Positions 25,242 through 34,700 of a stretch of DNA of 64,000 nucleotides are shown in pieces. A program made the position numbers and the translations under genes. This stretch comes from an uncultured candidate division Zixibacteria bacterium (GTDB taxonomy: Bacteria; Zixibacteria; MSB-5A5; GN15; PGXB01). The stretch is from contig CALAMC010000067.1 of NCBI GenBank assembly GCA_937925655.1, forward strand, positions 13,173 to 77,172, read 5' to 3'. Under the pieces are notes generated by a model. That model searched no databases and was not told the DNA's origin. It saw only the letters and a list, made by a program, of their open reading frames with translations. Numbering within the stretch: the stretch's first letter is position 1; each line of letters begins with the position of its first letter.

Positions 25242-27659
25242 TTATTCTTTCGAAATCGAAAAATGCGGGTCTAAAAGCAGTTCTTTTTCGGTCGGGCCGG
25301 CATACGTTTGCATTGATAACTCAATAATTTCTTTAGCCCTTTGCGGATTATTCAATAAGGCGTAGACGCGAGCGATATTATACAAAACTTCGCCATCTGT
25401 TTCGCTGCTGCAGTTGATATTTTCGACCAGTCCCCGGGCCTTATCAAAATCGCCCAATCCAGCGAGGGCGAGGGCCTTATAGACTGTGACATAAATATTA
25501 CCGGGGTCATTCTTTTCGTACTCTCCGCCCGATTCAATAGAAAGCTTAAAGGCCTTTTCCGCCTCCAATTTATTGCCGGCGATATTTTCCAGCAGACCGC
25601 TGTAATAATGGGCAATGAAGACCACATGTCTATTTGCGACCGACTCGGCAAAGCACTTACGAGCCTTATCATACTCACCCATGAACATGTAAACGTATCC
25701 GGACGATATAAAGCAATTCGGGTCGCCTTTGTATTTGGACGCCAGATTGAAATTTTCAAGGGCTAAATCGGGCAACCCCAGTTTAAGATAAATGGTTCCG
25801 AGATTATAATAAGCGCGCCCGTAATCGGGTCCGAGTTCAATGGCTCGACGCAAGGTGGCCATGGCCAGAGTATATTTCCGTAAATCCATGTTCATAAGGC
25901 TTAAAAGCAAAAGTGTTTCCAGGTCGGTCGGGGCAAGTTGCAGAGTCTTGGTTGCCCATTCAATGGCTTTGTCGTAATCCCCCTGTATTTGCTTCAGCCA
26001 GGCCAGAGTTCGGAAGCCAACTGCATATTTGGGATTAAGTTCAATGGCCCGTAAAAGCGATTTTTCCGCCTGATTAAAGTTTCCCATAAACATCTGACAT
26101 CGTCCCAGCGAACGGTGTCCCTCGGCCAGTCGCGGGTTAATGGTGACGGCATGCTTGGCGGCTTCAATGGCGGACATGATTTTCTCCGGAGTATGGTCAT
26201 AATAAGCATGGTATTGGAAGGCATAAACATCAGATATCCCGGCATAAGCCACAGCCATGTAAGGATCGATATTAATGGCCTTTTTGAACATATCGACAGC
26301 GAACTCAAGGTCCTCCGGTTTATTGGTCTGATAATAACTTTTGCCTTTAAGATAATAATCATAGGCAGAAACGTTGGTTTTCAGTATATCATTAACTTCG
26401 ATGGCCGAGAATCCGGTGACATCGGCGAGCCGAATCGAAGCGTCTTCGGCCGCTTTCGACAAGATTTCGAATAAATCTTCAACTTTGCCGTCGTATTTTT
26501 GCACAAAAATAAGCTTGTCCCCACCCTGACCGAAAATACTAAGGCTTAATTTAATAATATTGCCCAGCTTCATAAGAGAGCCAGTCATGACGAAATCAGT
26601 GCGGCATTTTTTAAAAATTTCGGGTATATCGCGTGGCACCGAGGTGGCGGGTTCTGCCGTGACAATTATATCTGTTCTTTTGGCCAGTTCATTGCGGATA
26701 TCATCGGTAAAACCTTCGACAAAATAATCCCAGCTGTGATCCCCCGATAGATTTTTAAGATGAATAATGGTGATGCTCTGTCTGGGGCGGAGGCAGGGTA
26801 TTTCTGCGGCTGTGGGGGCGGAAACCCGGCTGGAATTAATAAATTCAATAACCTCGGCCATGTTATCATAGCGGTCGGCCGGTGATTTAGATATCAATTT
26901 TTGTATCAGAAAACCGACCCACGCCGGAAGGGAAGAATTCAATTCGCAAGGAGCAGGCGGGTCCTCGTGCAAAATCGAATACATGATACTGGCGGAATAC
27001 TCGCCCTCAAACGGTCGCTGTCCCGTGAATAACTCGTAGAGAATAATTCCGAAGCTGAATAAATCAGATTTCGGGGTCAGCGCTTCCCCGGACAGCTGTT
27101 CCGGCGACAGATAGAGTAGGGTGCCCTCGACGTTGCCCCGGGCATCGACGCTGTCGGTTTGAATGGATTTGGCCAAACCGAAATCAAGAATTTTAACCTG
27201 ACCGTCAGCATTAACGCCGATATTTTCCGGTTTTAAATCGCGATGAATGAGACCGGCTTCATGAGCGGCCTGAATTCCTCGGGCGATTTGAAGGGCAAGG
27301 TCTATTTTCTGTTCGAAATCCAGATTTTTGGCAAATTCTGTAAGAGTATGACCAGTAATGAGTTCGAGTGCGATAAAGGGGGTATTGTTGATTTCAGACT
27401 GCTCCAGGACGGCTACTATATTCGGCGAATTTATGCTGGCCGCGATTTGTGCCTCTCGTGCGAGTTTGGTTCGATATTCCGGCGCTTCGGCCAGTTTTTT
27501 ATGAATCAATTTCAGGGCCACTTCGCGGTTGAGGACCGGGTCATAGGCTTTGTAAACCGTCCCCATTCCGCCCCGCCCCAAGACTTCGCGGATTTCGTAT
27601 TTGCCAAAATATGAGCCGCTGGCCAGCATATCGAATATATTTCTCCGATAATCAAGCAT
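25242..27659 (-). CDS. Ser/Thr protein kinase with TolB-N-like and TPR domains
   Basis: This 805-residue Hanks-type kinase has the glycine loop GRGGMG (28-33), Lys50 in VALKLI, the catalytic loop HRDLKPEN (139-146) and DFG (159-161). The kinase domain ends near residue 290. Residues about 300-425 resemble the FlgO/TolB N-terminal-like region (LKNLSGDHSWDYFVEGFTDDIRNEL) seen in adenylate cyclase and kinase fusions. The remaining 380 residues are a run of about ten TPR helices. No transmembrane segment is evident, so it is probably cytosolic. The start has a poor ribosome site; Met11 is an alternative. It is divergent from a PP2C phosphatase, a likely functional pair in one switch. Confidence 0.93.
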   Translation of the reverse strand: MLDYRRNIFDMLASGSYFGKYEIREVLGRGGMGTVYKAYDPVLNREVALKLIHKKLAEAPEYRTKLAREAQIAASINSPNIVAVLEQSEINNTPFIALELITGHTLTEFAKNLDFEQKIDLALQIARGIQAAHEAGLIHRDLKPENIGVNADGQVKILDFGLAKSIQTDSVDARGNVEGTLLYLSPEQLSGEALTPKSDLFSFGIILYELFTGQRPFEGEYSASIMYSILHEDPPAPCELNSSLPAWVGFLIQKLISKSPADRYDNMAEVIEFINSSRVSAPTAAEIPCLRPRQSITIIHLKNLSGDHSWDYFVEGFTDDIRNELAKRTDIIVTAEPATSVPRDIPEIFKKCRTDFVMTGSLMKLGNIIKLSLSIFGQGGDKLIFVQKYDGKVEDLFEILSKAAEDASIRLADVTGFSAIEVNDILKTNVSAYDYYLKGKSYYQTNKPEDLEFAVDMFKKAINIDPYMAVAYAGISDVYAFQYHAYYDHTPEKIMSAIEAAKHAVTINPRLAEGHRSLGRCQMFMGNFNQAEKSLLRAIELNPKYAVGFRTLAWLKQIQGDYDKAIEWATKTLQLAPTDLETLLLLSLMNMDLRKYTLAMATLRRAIELGPDYGRAYYNLGTIYLKLGLPDLALENFNLASKYKGDPNCFISSGYVYMFMGEYDKARKCFAESVANRHVVFIAHYYSGLLENIAGNKLEAEKAFKLSIESGGEYEKNDPGNIYVTVYKALALAGLGDFDKARGLVENINCSSETDGEVLYNIARVYALLNNPQRAKEIIELSMQTYAGPTEKELLLDPHFSISKE

Positions 27660-27749
27660 TTAGGCGTTGATTGTCGGCCTTCAAATTTTTATTATTAATC
27701 GATTAAGTAAATATAATATAAATCGCCTTAAACAAACATATTTATCATT

Positions 27750-29033
27750 ATGCCGGATATTTCGGAACAGGAGCTTAACAGGCTAAAAAGTGCCATTTCC
27801 GAATTGTCGGCACTCAATCAGATTGCCGGGGCGATAAACGTTGCCATGTCGGTCGATAAAATATCACAAATTATTATCGACCATTGTTTGAAAAAACTGG
27901 CGGCGGCGCAGGGAACGATTTTTCTACTCGACGAAGAAGAGAAAGCGGACCAATTGAAGACATTCGTCCGTAAAATGGATTCGGGGATAGAGCAGATACC
28001 GCTTCGGCTGAATCTTAATCTGACCGGTTGGATAATAAAAAACAAAAAAATCCTGCTAAGCAATCAGCCTCAAACCGATAATCGTTTTATCGATATGGAC
28101 TTCAATGAAATCGGCGTTAAATCCATTCTGGCGGCACCGCTTTTGACCCGTAAAGGCCTGGTTGGAGTTCTGGCGATTTTCAATAAAAACGGTGATGGTG
28201 GATTTACCGAAGAGGATAAAAGATTCGCCGGAATCGTGGCTACACAGACGGCGAGTGTGATTGAAAATGCGCGGCTTTTCGAGCGCGAGAAAAAGCTGAT
28301 CACGATTGAAGAAGAGTTGAATATCGCGCAAAAAATCCAGCGCGGATTTCTTCCCAAAAACGATTATATCGGGATCGCGGCAGAGGTTTGCGGTATCAAC
28401 CGCCCGGCCAAGGAAATGGGCGGAGATTATTTTGACATTGTTGATTTGGGCAATGATCGGATTTTTATTTCGCTGGGAGACGTTTCCGGTAAGGGAGTTC
28501 CAGCGGCGCTGCTTATGGCCAATGCCCAGGCGGTTTTGCGCTCACAATTATCGCGAATGGATCCCCAGACACTTCCAGATATAGCCGGAAGCTTGAATCA
28601 CCTGATTTATCAATTCACAACCCCGGCCGAATATATCACCGGAATATTCGGATTCTTCGACAATCGCAGCGGCGTGTTGCACTATATCAATGCCGGGCAT
28701 TTGCCGCCGATAATTATTGCCGGCGACGGGTCATGCCGGTTTTATGAGAGGGCCGATCTCGTGTTCGGAGTTTTGCCGGATGTCTTGTATATGCCAAATG
28801 AAATTCAGCTTAAATCCGGTGAAACGGCGTTTATTTATACCGACGGCATCACTGAAGCGGAGAATCCCGATGGCGAACAATATGGTCAGGAGCGTTTGTG
28901 CAGTTTTTTGGCCCATGCCCGCCATACTGATGCAGCCGCTCTGCGCGATAATCTACTGAACGAACTATCATCGTTTCGCTCGGGGGCGGCGCAATCCGAT
29001 GATATAACCCTGCTTGTCATCAGAAGGAAATGA
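27750..29033 (+). CDS. GAF domain plus SpoIIE/RsbU-type PP2C phosphatase
   Basis: This 427-residue protein combines an N-terminal coiled segment, a GAF sensor domain (about 20-180) and a PPM/SpoIIE phosphatase domain (about 195-427). Metal-site motifs are EMGGDYFDIV (near 222), GDVSGKGVPAAL (near 247) and DDITLLVIRRK at the C-terminus. Proteins of this design dephosphorylate anti-anti-sigma factors or act on signalling proteins. The ATG has no clear ribosome site, but TATAAT at 27712-27717 suggests a short leader. It is divergent from the TPR kinase and 18 bases ahead of the glycosyltransferase gene. Confidence 0.93.
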   Translation: MPDISEQELNRLKSAISELSALNQIAGAINVAMSVDKISQIIIDHCLKKLAAAQGTIFLLDEEEKADQLKTFVRKMDSGIEQIPLRLNLNLTGWIIKNKKILLSNQPQTDNRFIDMDFNEIGVKSILAAPLLTRKGLVGVLAIFNKNGDGGFTEEDKRFAGIVATQTASVIENARLFEREKKLITIEEELNIAQKIQRGFLPKNDYIGIAAEVCGINRPAKEMGGDYFDIVDLGNDRIFISLGDVSGKGVPAALLMANAQAVLRSQLSRMDPQTLPDIAGSLNHLIYQFTTPAEYITGIFGFFDNRSGVLHYINAGHLPPIIIAGDGSCRFYERADLVFGVLPDVLYMPNEIQLKSGETAFIYTDGITEAENPDGEQYGQERLCSFLAHARHTDAAALRDNLLNELSSFRSGAAQSDDITLLVIRRK

Positions 29034-29051
29034 ACCGCCGGTTGAAAAATC

Positions 29052-31115
29052 ATGAAAAAAATCCCGGAAAATATTGTCGTTTCGGCATTATTGCTGGTGA
29101 TTGTCGTATTCCTGATTGTTCGTTTTCTTTTTCTTGATGCGGACCCGCCGTTGTATTTTCAGAATACTTCTCAGGATCTTTTAACCGACCCATACAACGT
29201 TACCGCTTGTGCCCGGCATAAAGCCCTGTTCGACAGCTGGGATATATTCGATTATCATCGCTGGGAAGCCTTTAAATATTCGCTTTCATCGGCCTGGGCC
29301 TATGTATTCTTCAAACTCGGCGGAGTTTCACGGACGTCAGCCAATCTTTCGGCGGTTTTATTAAGCACTTTATCGCTTTTAATGTTCGTTGCGGTTTTGT
29401 ATAGAAGTTCGAGGCGGGCCGCGGTGATTGCGGCTGCCCTGCTTTTGATGAATGCCTTTTTGATAATATACGGGCGTTATCCGTTTCTTGAAAACGGCCT
29501 GCTTTTTTTAAGTGTTTTGTTGTCTGCGGTATTCATCCTTTACTACCCTCATAAATGGTCTGTTGTCGCCGCGGCCGTCCTGACATCACTGTGCGTGCTG
29601 TCGGGCAAAGCCTATGGTATTGTCATGGCGGTACCCGTCATGGCGGTAATAATCATCGAACGCCGATCGCGATGGTTTATCGATATGGGATTATATATTT
29701 TCTCCGGAATATTATCGGGCATTATCCTGGCATGGCTTTACTATGGATCGCATTATGATGCAGTATATTTTTATATGTCCGAACAATCCACCGGGCTCTA
29801 TGGCTTCCCCGAAGCATTGACATCGGTTATCGTCTTTTTTGAACAACTGGTCAGTTTCGGCGGGCAATCCCGGTTTTATTACCTGTCACCATTTTTGCTA
29901 TTGTTGCTGTTCGTTGCCATGCTAACCCTGCTGTTGCGTGACGTCAACCTATTCGATTTGTTAAAAAACAACCGAGCACTGGCCTTTTGTCTTTTATGGT
30001 TTTTAGGCGCCTTTTTATTTTTGATGGTGTTCAATCACCGACCTTTGCGATACCGCATGTTTCTGATGCCGCCACTGTGCGGCTTGATCGCCCTTGTTTT
30101 TGCCGGGGAATATCCGGGCGAAATACGACGACCCAATGTCCCTCGCCTGATCGGTATATTATTGCTGTGCTGGCATCTGGCGGTGCAACTGATTTTCCTG
30201 GCCTATTCATCCACCGTGACGACAGAACAGCACCTTAATATCAGCATGATGGGATTGATTCCCGGCTCGATTCTGGCATTTATCATATACCTATTTTATC
30301 GTCATGTATTTTTGATCGTAAATTACAAATGCATCGTGCCGATGATGCTGATTATTTTGGCCGTGTTTTACCAGGGAATCTGGTTATACGATTGGTTTTC
30401 GCATCGTGTTTACTCGTTGAAACGCGCAAACATTGATATCGCGCAGATTCTCGCCCCGGAGTCGGTGGTGATGGGTCCGTATTCGCAGGCATTAACGATC
30501 GACAATAGGCTGAAATCTTTCACTTATATGTTCGGTCTGACCAAGGTCGAACGTGATTTATTCGCCGGTTTTCCTTTTACGCATGTCGCGACGGATATGG
30601 CCAATTGGGAGAGGGCAGTCCGGTTGTTTCCGGACCTGAACAAACTGGAATCGGAAACGCGGTACTGGGTCAGGGAGTTTTCGATTGATATTTATCGCCT
30701 TCCCGAAAAGGCCCGGCATCATACATATCACGCGACCGATTTTGAAACCGGACGCGGCTTCTTATACTCGACCTATCCGGAAAGCACGGCCTATTACGCA
30801 TATCGATTTCTTGAACGGTATCCCGATAATACTTCGGGATTGACGCTATTGTCGGATTACTACCTGGTAACGGGGCAGATCACCAGGGGCCTGTCGGTAA
30901 TGGATGAAATAAATGCTTTGCACCCCGATGATTATTCGTTTTGCATCGAAAGCGGTTTTAAATATTACAAAGTATATTTGCTGACCGGCCGACCGGAAAT
31001 ATTGTCCAAAGCCGACAGTCTGTTCGAACGCGCCATAGAACTGAATCCTCTGGCAGAGGAAACCGTGGCTGATGCCAAGATGCAGGCCGCCCGCGTGATA
31101 GAGCCGAACAATTGA
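29052..31115 (+). CDS. GT-C type membrane glycosyltransferase-like protein with TPR tail
   Basis: This 687-residue inner-membrane protein has a first helix followed by an acidic loop (FLDADPP), as in dolichyl-phosphate or undecaprenyl-phosphate sugar transferases of the PMT/ArnT group. About eleven further membrane helices run to residue 470. The C-terminal 200 residues are soluble and carry two TPR-like repeats ending near IELNPLAEE. The donor is presumably a lipid-linked sugar and the acceptor is unknown. It follows the phosphatase gene after 18 bases. Its stop lies one base from the stop of the convergent GYD gene. Confidence 0.75.
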   Translation: MKKIPENIVVSALLLVIVVFLIVRFLFLDADPPLYFQNTSQDLLTDPYNVTACARHKALFDSWDIFDYHRWEAFKYSLSSAWAYVFFKLGGVSRTSANLSAVLLSTLSLLMFVAVLYRSSRRAAVIAAALLLMNAFLIIYGRYPFLENGLLFLSVLLSAVFILYYPHKWSVVAAAVLTSLCVLSGKAYGIVMAVPVMAVIIIERRSRWFIDMGLYIFSGILSGIILAWLYYGSHYDAVYFYMSEQSTGLYGFPEALTSVIVFFEQLVSFGGQSRFYYLSPFLLLLLFVAMLTLLLRDVNLFDLLKNNRALAFCLLWFLGAFLFLMVFNHRPLRYRMFLMPPLCGLIALVFAGEYPGEIRRPNVPRLIGILLLCWHLAVQLIFLAYSSTVTTEQHLNISMMGLIPGSILAFIIYLFYRHVFLIVNYKCIVPMMLIILAVFYQGIWLYDWFSHRVYSLKRANIDIAQILAPESVVMGPYSQALTIDNRLKSFTYMFGLTKVERDLFAGFPFTHVATDMANWERAVRLFPDLNKLESETRYWVREFSIDIYRLPEKARHHTYHATDFETGRGFLYSTYPESTAYYAYRFLERYPDNTSGLTLLSDYYLVTGQITRGLSVMDEINALHPDDYSFCIESGFKYYKVYLLTGRPEILSKADSLFERAIELNPLAEETVADAKMQAARVIEPNN

Positions 31116-31116
31116 T

Positions 31117-31398
31117 TTACAGCAGGCGTGTGAAGTCGTCGTATGGAATTACCGGCCAGGTTTCCGTTTCCAAAACGCCTCGGGAATTGATTTCGGAGGC
31201 GACGCTGAAGGCCAACGTTTGTTCGGTAGCGTCGAACAGGGCCAGATAATCGAATCTTCCGAGCGTTGCAAAAATCTCTCGAACCTTGACACCGTGTTTT
31301 TTGAATACATCGAATGATCTATTGATCTGTGTTGACAGGTTGCCGCGGTCCTTTTTAGCGCTGGGATTGATGGTCATGGCCATAATATAAAGAGCCAT
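31117..31398 (-). CDS. GYD domain protein
   Basis: This 93-residue alpha/beta protein belongs to the GYD family of small stand-alone proteins with a ferredoxin-like fold. The family motif appears as LGRFDYLALFDA. I start it at ATG 31398 because GGAGG (31404-31408) sits five bases upstream; a frame beginning at 31410 overlaps that site. Family function is unknown. It is followed at one base by the convergent glycosyltransferase stop, and lies upstream of nothing obvious on its own strand. Confidence 0.85.
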   Translation of the reverse strand: MALYIMAMTINPSAKKDRGNLSTQINRSFDVFKKHGVKVREIFATLGRFDYLALFDATEQTLAFSVASEINSRGVLETETWPVIPYDDFTRLL

Positions 31399-31468
31399 AA
31401 AAACCTCCATATATTAGATATATGTTAAAAATAATGGGTGGAGTTGATTTGGGCAAGGAAAAGAAGCG

Positions 31469-32398
31469 CTATAACTTCAATTCATCGAAATCCGGCCGCA
31501 GCATGTTGTAAAATCCGGATATAATCGAAAACGCCAGGGGATAATCATCCCTCTGACAAAAATGGCGAATCGGCTTATCCGTGTTGGGTTTAAAAAACTT
31601 CAGAGAATGCCCGGAACCGTCGTCAAGGGCAATTTTTAGAGTGTAGTCCGTTTCGGCAAAATCATATTGGGCGCTGTCTTCGGCCGCGGGAAACCCCGAG
31701 GCCGTGAGATTTTTTAAGAGGTCCAATATGACCTTTATCTCGGCGGAATTAGCTATATACGAATCTCCGGAAGGTATCTTCGACAGCATCCATAACGTAT
31801 CCTGCCGGACTACCCGGAACGTTTCTTTGGGGTATTCAAAGGTCATCTCGACAATGCGGGCGGTGTCGAGGGCAATAATGTGCTTTGAAAGCCACTGGTT
31901 GCGCTGGCGACCAAAAGTGTAAGTGATTTGCTTATTGGACATATACACCAAATTTTCGCCGGGTCTTCGCACATAGGTATGCTTGAAGTCCGGAGCCGGT
32001 TTGCCGACGATAATTTCGGACAGCAGGCGGTCGCCATCGTAAAAATAGACGTGTATACCGCTGGAATCATCGACGTTGAAGTCGAGCTGTCGGTCGGGAT
32101 TTTCCGAAACGACATTGCCTACGGTCAGAGAACAGGAGGCGTTCAAGATGTTTTCAATGATTGTACTGTCAGCCAAAAGCGGCGTATTCTCAATCAGATA
32201 CCACAAGCCGTTATTGAGAAAGAGGTTGAAGGTATCAAAGGCATTGGTGATTTTGAGGGCGGTTATATCATCGCGGGATAATCCCAGGAAGTTGTGAATA
32301 TTCTTTCCCGAAATACGTTTTTCCTCGTGTTTGCTCTGGAAAAACCAGACGGCCGCAATCACTATTAAAGCGGCCAGGGCAACACCCAGCCGTTTCAT
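31469..32398 (-). CDS. DUF4340 domain protein of a Gld-like ABC cluster
   Basis: This 309-residue protein has one N-terminal membrane anchor (about 5-21) and a repeated beta-rich extracytoplasmic region of the DUF4340 type (WYLIENTPLLAD, then LWMLSKIPSGD). Such proteins commonly end operons that encode GldA/F/G-like transporters. The ATG overlaps the stop of the GldG-like gene by four bases (ATGA), which indicates translational coupling. The partner function, perhaps envelope assembly or gliding, is not known. Confidence 0.85.
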   Translation of the reverse strand: MKRLGVALAALIVIAAVWFFQSKHEEKRISGKNIHNFLGLSRDDITALKITNAFDTFNLFLNNGLWYLIENTPLLADSTIIENILNASCSLTVGNVVSENPDRQLDFNVDDSSGIHVYFYDGDRLLSEIIVGKPAPDFKHTYVRRPGENLVYMSNKQITYTFGRQRNQWLSKHIIALDTARIVEMTFEYPKETFRVVRQDTLWMLSKIPSGDSYIANSAEIKVILDLLKNLTASGFPAAEDSAQYDFAETDYTLKIALDDGSGHSLKFFKPNTDKPIRHFCQRDDYPLAFSIISGFYNMLRPDFDELKL

Positions 32399-33990
32399 AG
32401 GGCACTCCTTTTACGGGCCGCGCGTCTCACTTGCCAACGGGCAAGGCCAAAGATAATCACCAGAATCGGCATTCCAAGCATGTTGGCGTATTTAACCATG
32501 TTTTTGGTGCCATCGGAGACAATCTGGAGGGTTCGCCCGGTGACCTGCTTGGAGCGAATCGCGATTAAACCCTGGTCCTGGGTCATCCAATCGGCAATGT
32601 TGAACAGGAAAACAAAACCGGCGGTGGCGCGTTGAAATTCATCGGTAACAAAAGAACCGTTGCCCACGACCACGATACGGGCGTCATCGCTGCCGATATC
32701 GAGTTTATCCGGGAAAGGCGTCGTCCCGATAGTATCCGGCCCCTTGTATTCAGGAGCAGGAAGTCCGGCGTAATAACTCTTGAATTTGCCGGTCAGGACG
32801 GCGCCAAGGGGGATATTGCTTCTGGCGAAATCTTCCTCGATATAACGCTTTTCGGGGGCGATATCGACCGGCAGGGAACGCGCCCCGGCTTTTTCGGAAC
32901 TTGACAAAAGCGGCTGGCGGGTTGTTCCCGGGAAGGCCTCGTGAGAAAAATCGATGGGACTGATAAACAGGAAATCCAGTTTCTTGATGTCTTTGACAAT
33001 GGCGATATCGCGGTTGAAATTGGAAATGGCCGGGTAGAACGGGTAGCGGACCATGCTTTGCATCTGGAACGTCCCCATATTGCGGGTAACCGGTATCATA
33101 TTGCACTGCAGATCGATAAGCAGCTTTTCCTCGATACCCACGCCGTAGTTATTGAGGAGGTTCTGCAGCCCGGTCGTGATGGGGGCAACCACGCTGGTGC
33201 GGATATCGACATTGATCTCGTTGAAAAGAAAAGCCACGTGGCCACCGTGCATAATATACTGGTCGATAAGGTACAATTCCCAGGCGCTCAACATGTCTTT
33301 GGGTTGCACCACGAAGAGGGCTTTGACATGCTCCGGGATATTTCTGATATTATCAAGGTCAAGAAATTGCACCCGGTATTCATCGGAAAGTATTTGGTAG
33401 GCAAAATTCAATCCGTCCGTCAGATCGGGCGCGCCATTGCCCATGACAAAGGCGATGGTGGGAATCTCTTTCTTGGTCAGTTTATTAATCGCCCGGGTAA
33501 GGTCATATTCGAGGTTATTGGTGTTTTCAATAAACGGAATCACTTCCATTTTGTCGCCGTACAAAAGGACAACGCCTTTATAGCCCTTGATGAATTCCGT
33601 TTTGTCATTGCGAAAGACGTTGAACTGCAGCGGCGGTATCCGATAGCCCTGGGCTTCGTCTTCCTTGTCGCTTTTCCCGGGGTCGATAAATTCATACTGA
33701 AGGTAGCCGCCGGAATAGGCTTTATAATCATCGAGCAAATCCCGCAAATAGCGGGCGTCGCCGTTGTGAGGCGGGGGGAGGTCTTCGGTTATATAGGCTT
33801 TAATGGTCAAGCGGTCGGTCAAGTTGCCGACGATGTTCCGGGAGCTGTCCGATAATGAGTAAATGCCGTCATCGGTCAAATCAAACCGGCCAAACAGGTT
33901 GATGGAGATAAGGTTCAGCACAATCAAAATGGCCGCGATGATAATGATAAGCATTATCGCCGATGATTTGGTTTTAATCTCTCTGGCCAT
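32395..33990 (-). CDS. GldG-like ABC transporter auxiliary component
   Basis: This 531-residue protein has an N-terminal membrane helix (about 10-29), a long extracytoplasmic ABC-auxiliary domain (FDLTDDGIYSLSDSSRNIV near 38-56) and a C-terminal membrane helix followed by basic residues. This is the layout of GldG proteins. The start is the ATG at 33990, which overlaps the upstream stop as TAATG; a GTG nine bases earlier is less likely. In Bacteroidetes GldA, GldF and GldG form an ABC complex needed for gliding in some species, but homologues also occur in non-gliders. Confidence 0.88.
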   Translation of the reverse strand: MAREIKTKSSAIMLIIIIAAILIVLNLISINLFGRFDLTDDGIYSLSDSSRNIVGNLTDRLTIKAYITEDLPPPHNGDARYLRDLLDDYKAYSGGYLQYEFIDPGKSDKEDEAQGYRIPPLQFNVFRNDKTEFIKGYKGVVLLYGDKMEVIPFIENTNNLEYDLTRAINKLTKKEIPTIAFVMGNGAPDLTDGLNFAYQILSDEYRVQFLDLDNIRNIPEHVKALFVVQPKDMLSAWELYLIDQYIMHGGHVAFLFNEINVDIRTSVVAPITTGLQNLLNNYGVGIEEKLLIDLQCNMIPVTRNMGTFQMQSMVRYPFYPAISNFNRDIAIVKDIKKLDFLFISPIDFSHEAFPGTTRQPLLSSSEKAGARSLPVDIAPEKRYIEEDFARSNIPLGAVLTGKFKSYYAGLPAPEYKGPDTIGTTPFPDKLDIGSDDARIVVVGNGSFVTDEFQRATAGFVFLFNIADWMTQDQGLIAIRSKQVTGRTLQIVSDGTKNMVKYANMLGMPILVIIFGLARWQVRRAARKRSAL

Positions 33991-34700
33991 TACTTCCACT
34001 TCCTGCTTTCAAGAGATTGAACGGTCAAAAACAAAAAGAAGAACATCATGGATATAAAGTACAACACATCGCGGCTGTCCACGACACCGCGTGAGATATT
34101 GTTCAGATGATAATCCATCGAAATAAACTCTATGATATTGGCGATAAATCCGGGGAAGAGAAAGACCACTTTATCCAAGATGAAGAATACGAAAATAATA
34201 ACAAATCCGAGGATAAAGGCGACAATCTGATTCTGGGTCAGAGATGAAGTAAATATGCCGATCGACAGGTAGGCCCCGACCAGGAAAATCAGGCCGAGGT
34301 AACCGGATATGGATGCTCCGAAATCGGGATTGCCCAGCAAGGCAATCGTGATATAATGCACGAATGTCAAAAATATGGTGATAATAATCAACAGGTAGGC
34401 CGCAAGGAATTTACCCAGAACCAGCTGCCAGTCTTTTATTGGCAGGGTCATGAGCAGTTCAATCGTGCCGACTCGTTTTTCTTCCGAAAACAGGCGCATC
34501 GAAATGGCCGGGATGAAAAACAGCAGGATGAAGCGCATGATGCCGAACAGTGTCCGTAAATCGGGCGTATTGTTCAAGAACAGCGCCGTTGAAAACTGCC
34601 AGCCGGCGATCAGCAGAAACAGCGTGATGACCACATAGGCCACGGCCGAATCGAAATAGGAACGGAATTCACGCGCTGTCAGGACCAGAAGCTGTTTCAC
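33990..34700 (-). CDS. ABC-2 type permease, GldF-like
   Basis: This 236-residue inner-membrane permease has six predicted helices. The FSEEKRVGTIELLMTLPI block (about 71-88) is the conserved cytoplasmic segment of ABC-2/NosY permeases. The start codon is GTG, overlapping the stop of the ATPase gene by four bases (GTGA), and its own stop overlaps the next start. It should pair with the ATPase upstream. Confidence 0.92.
   Translation of the reverse strand: MKQLLVLTAREFRSYFDSAVAYVVITLFLLIAGWQFSTALFLNNTPDLRTLFGIMRFILLFFIPAISMRLFSEEKRVGTIELLMTLPIKDWQLVLGKFLAAYLLIIITIFLTFVHYITIALLGNPDFGASISGYLGLIFLVGAYLSIGIFTSSLTQNQIVAFILGFVIIFVFFILDKVVFLFPGFIANIIEFISMDYHLNNISRGVVDSRDVLYFISMMFFFLFLTVQSLESRKWK

Noticed and set aside
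32941..33855. 304-codon open frame on the plus strand
   Set aside because: It is antisense to the GldG-like gene, which is locked in a coupled operon; no promoter or ribosome site.
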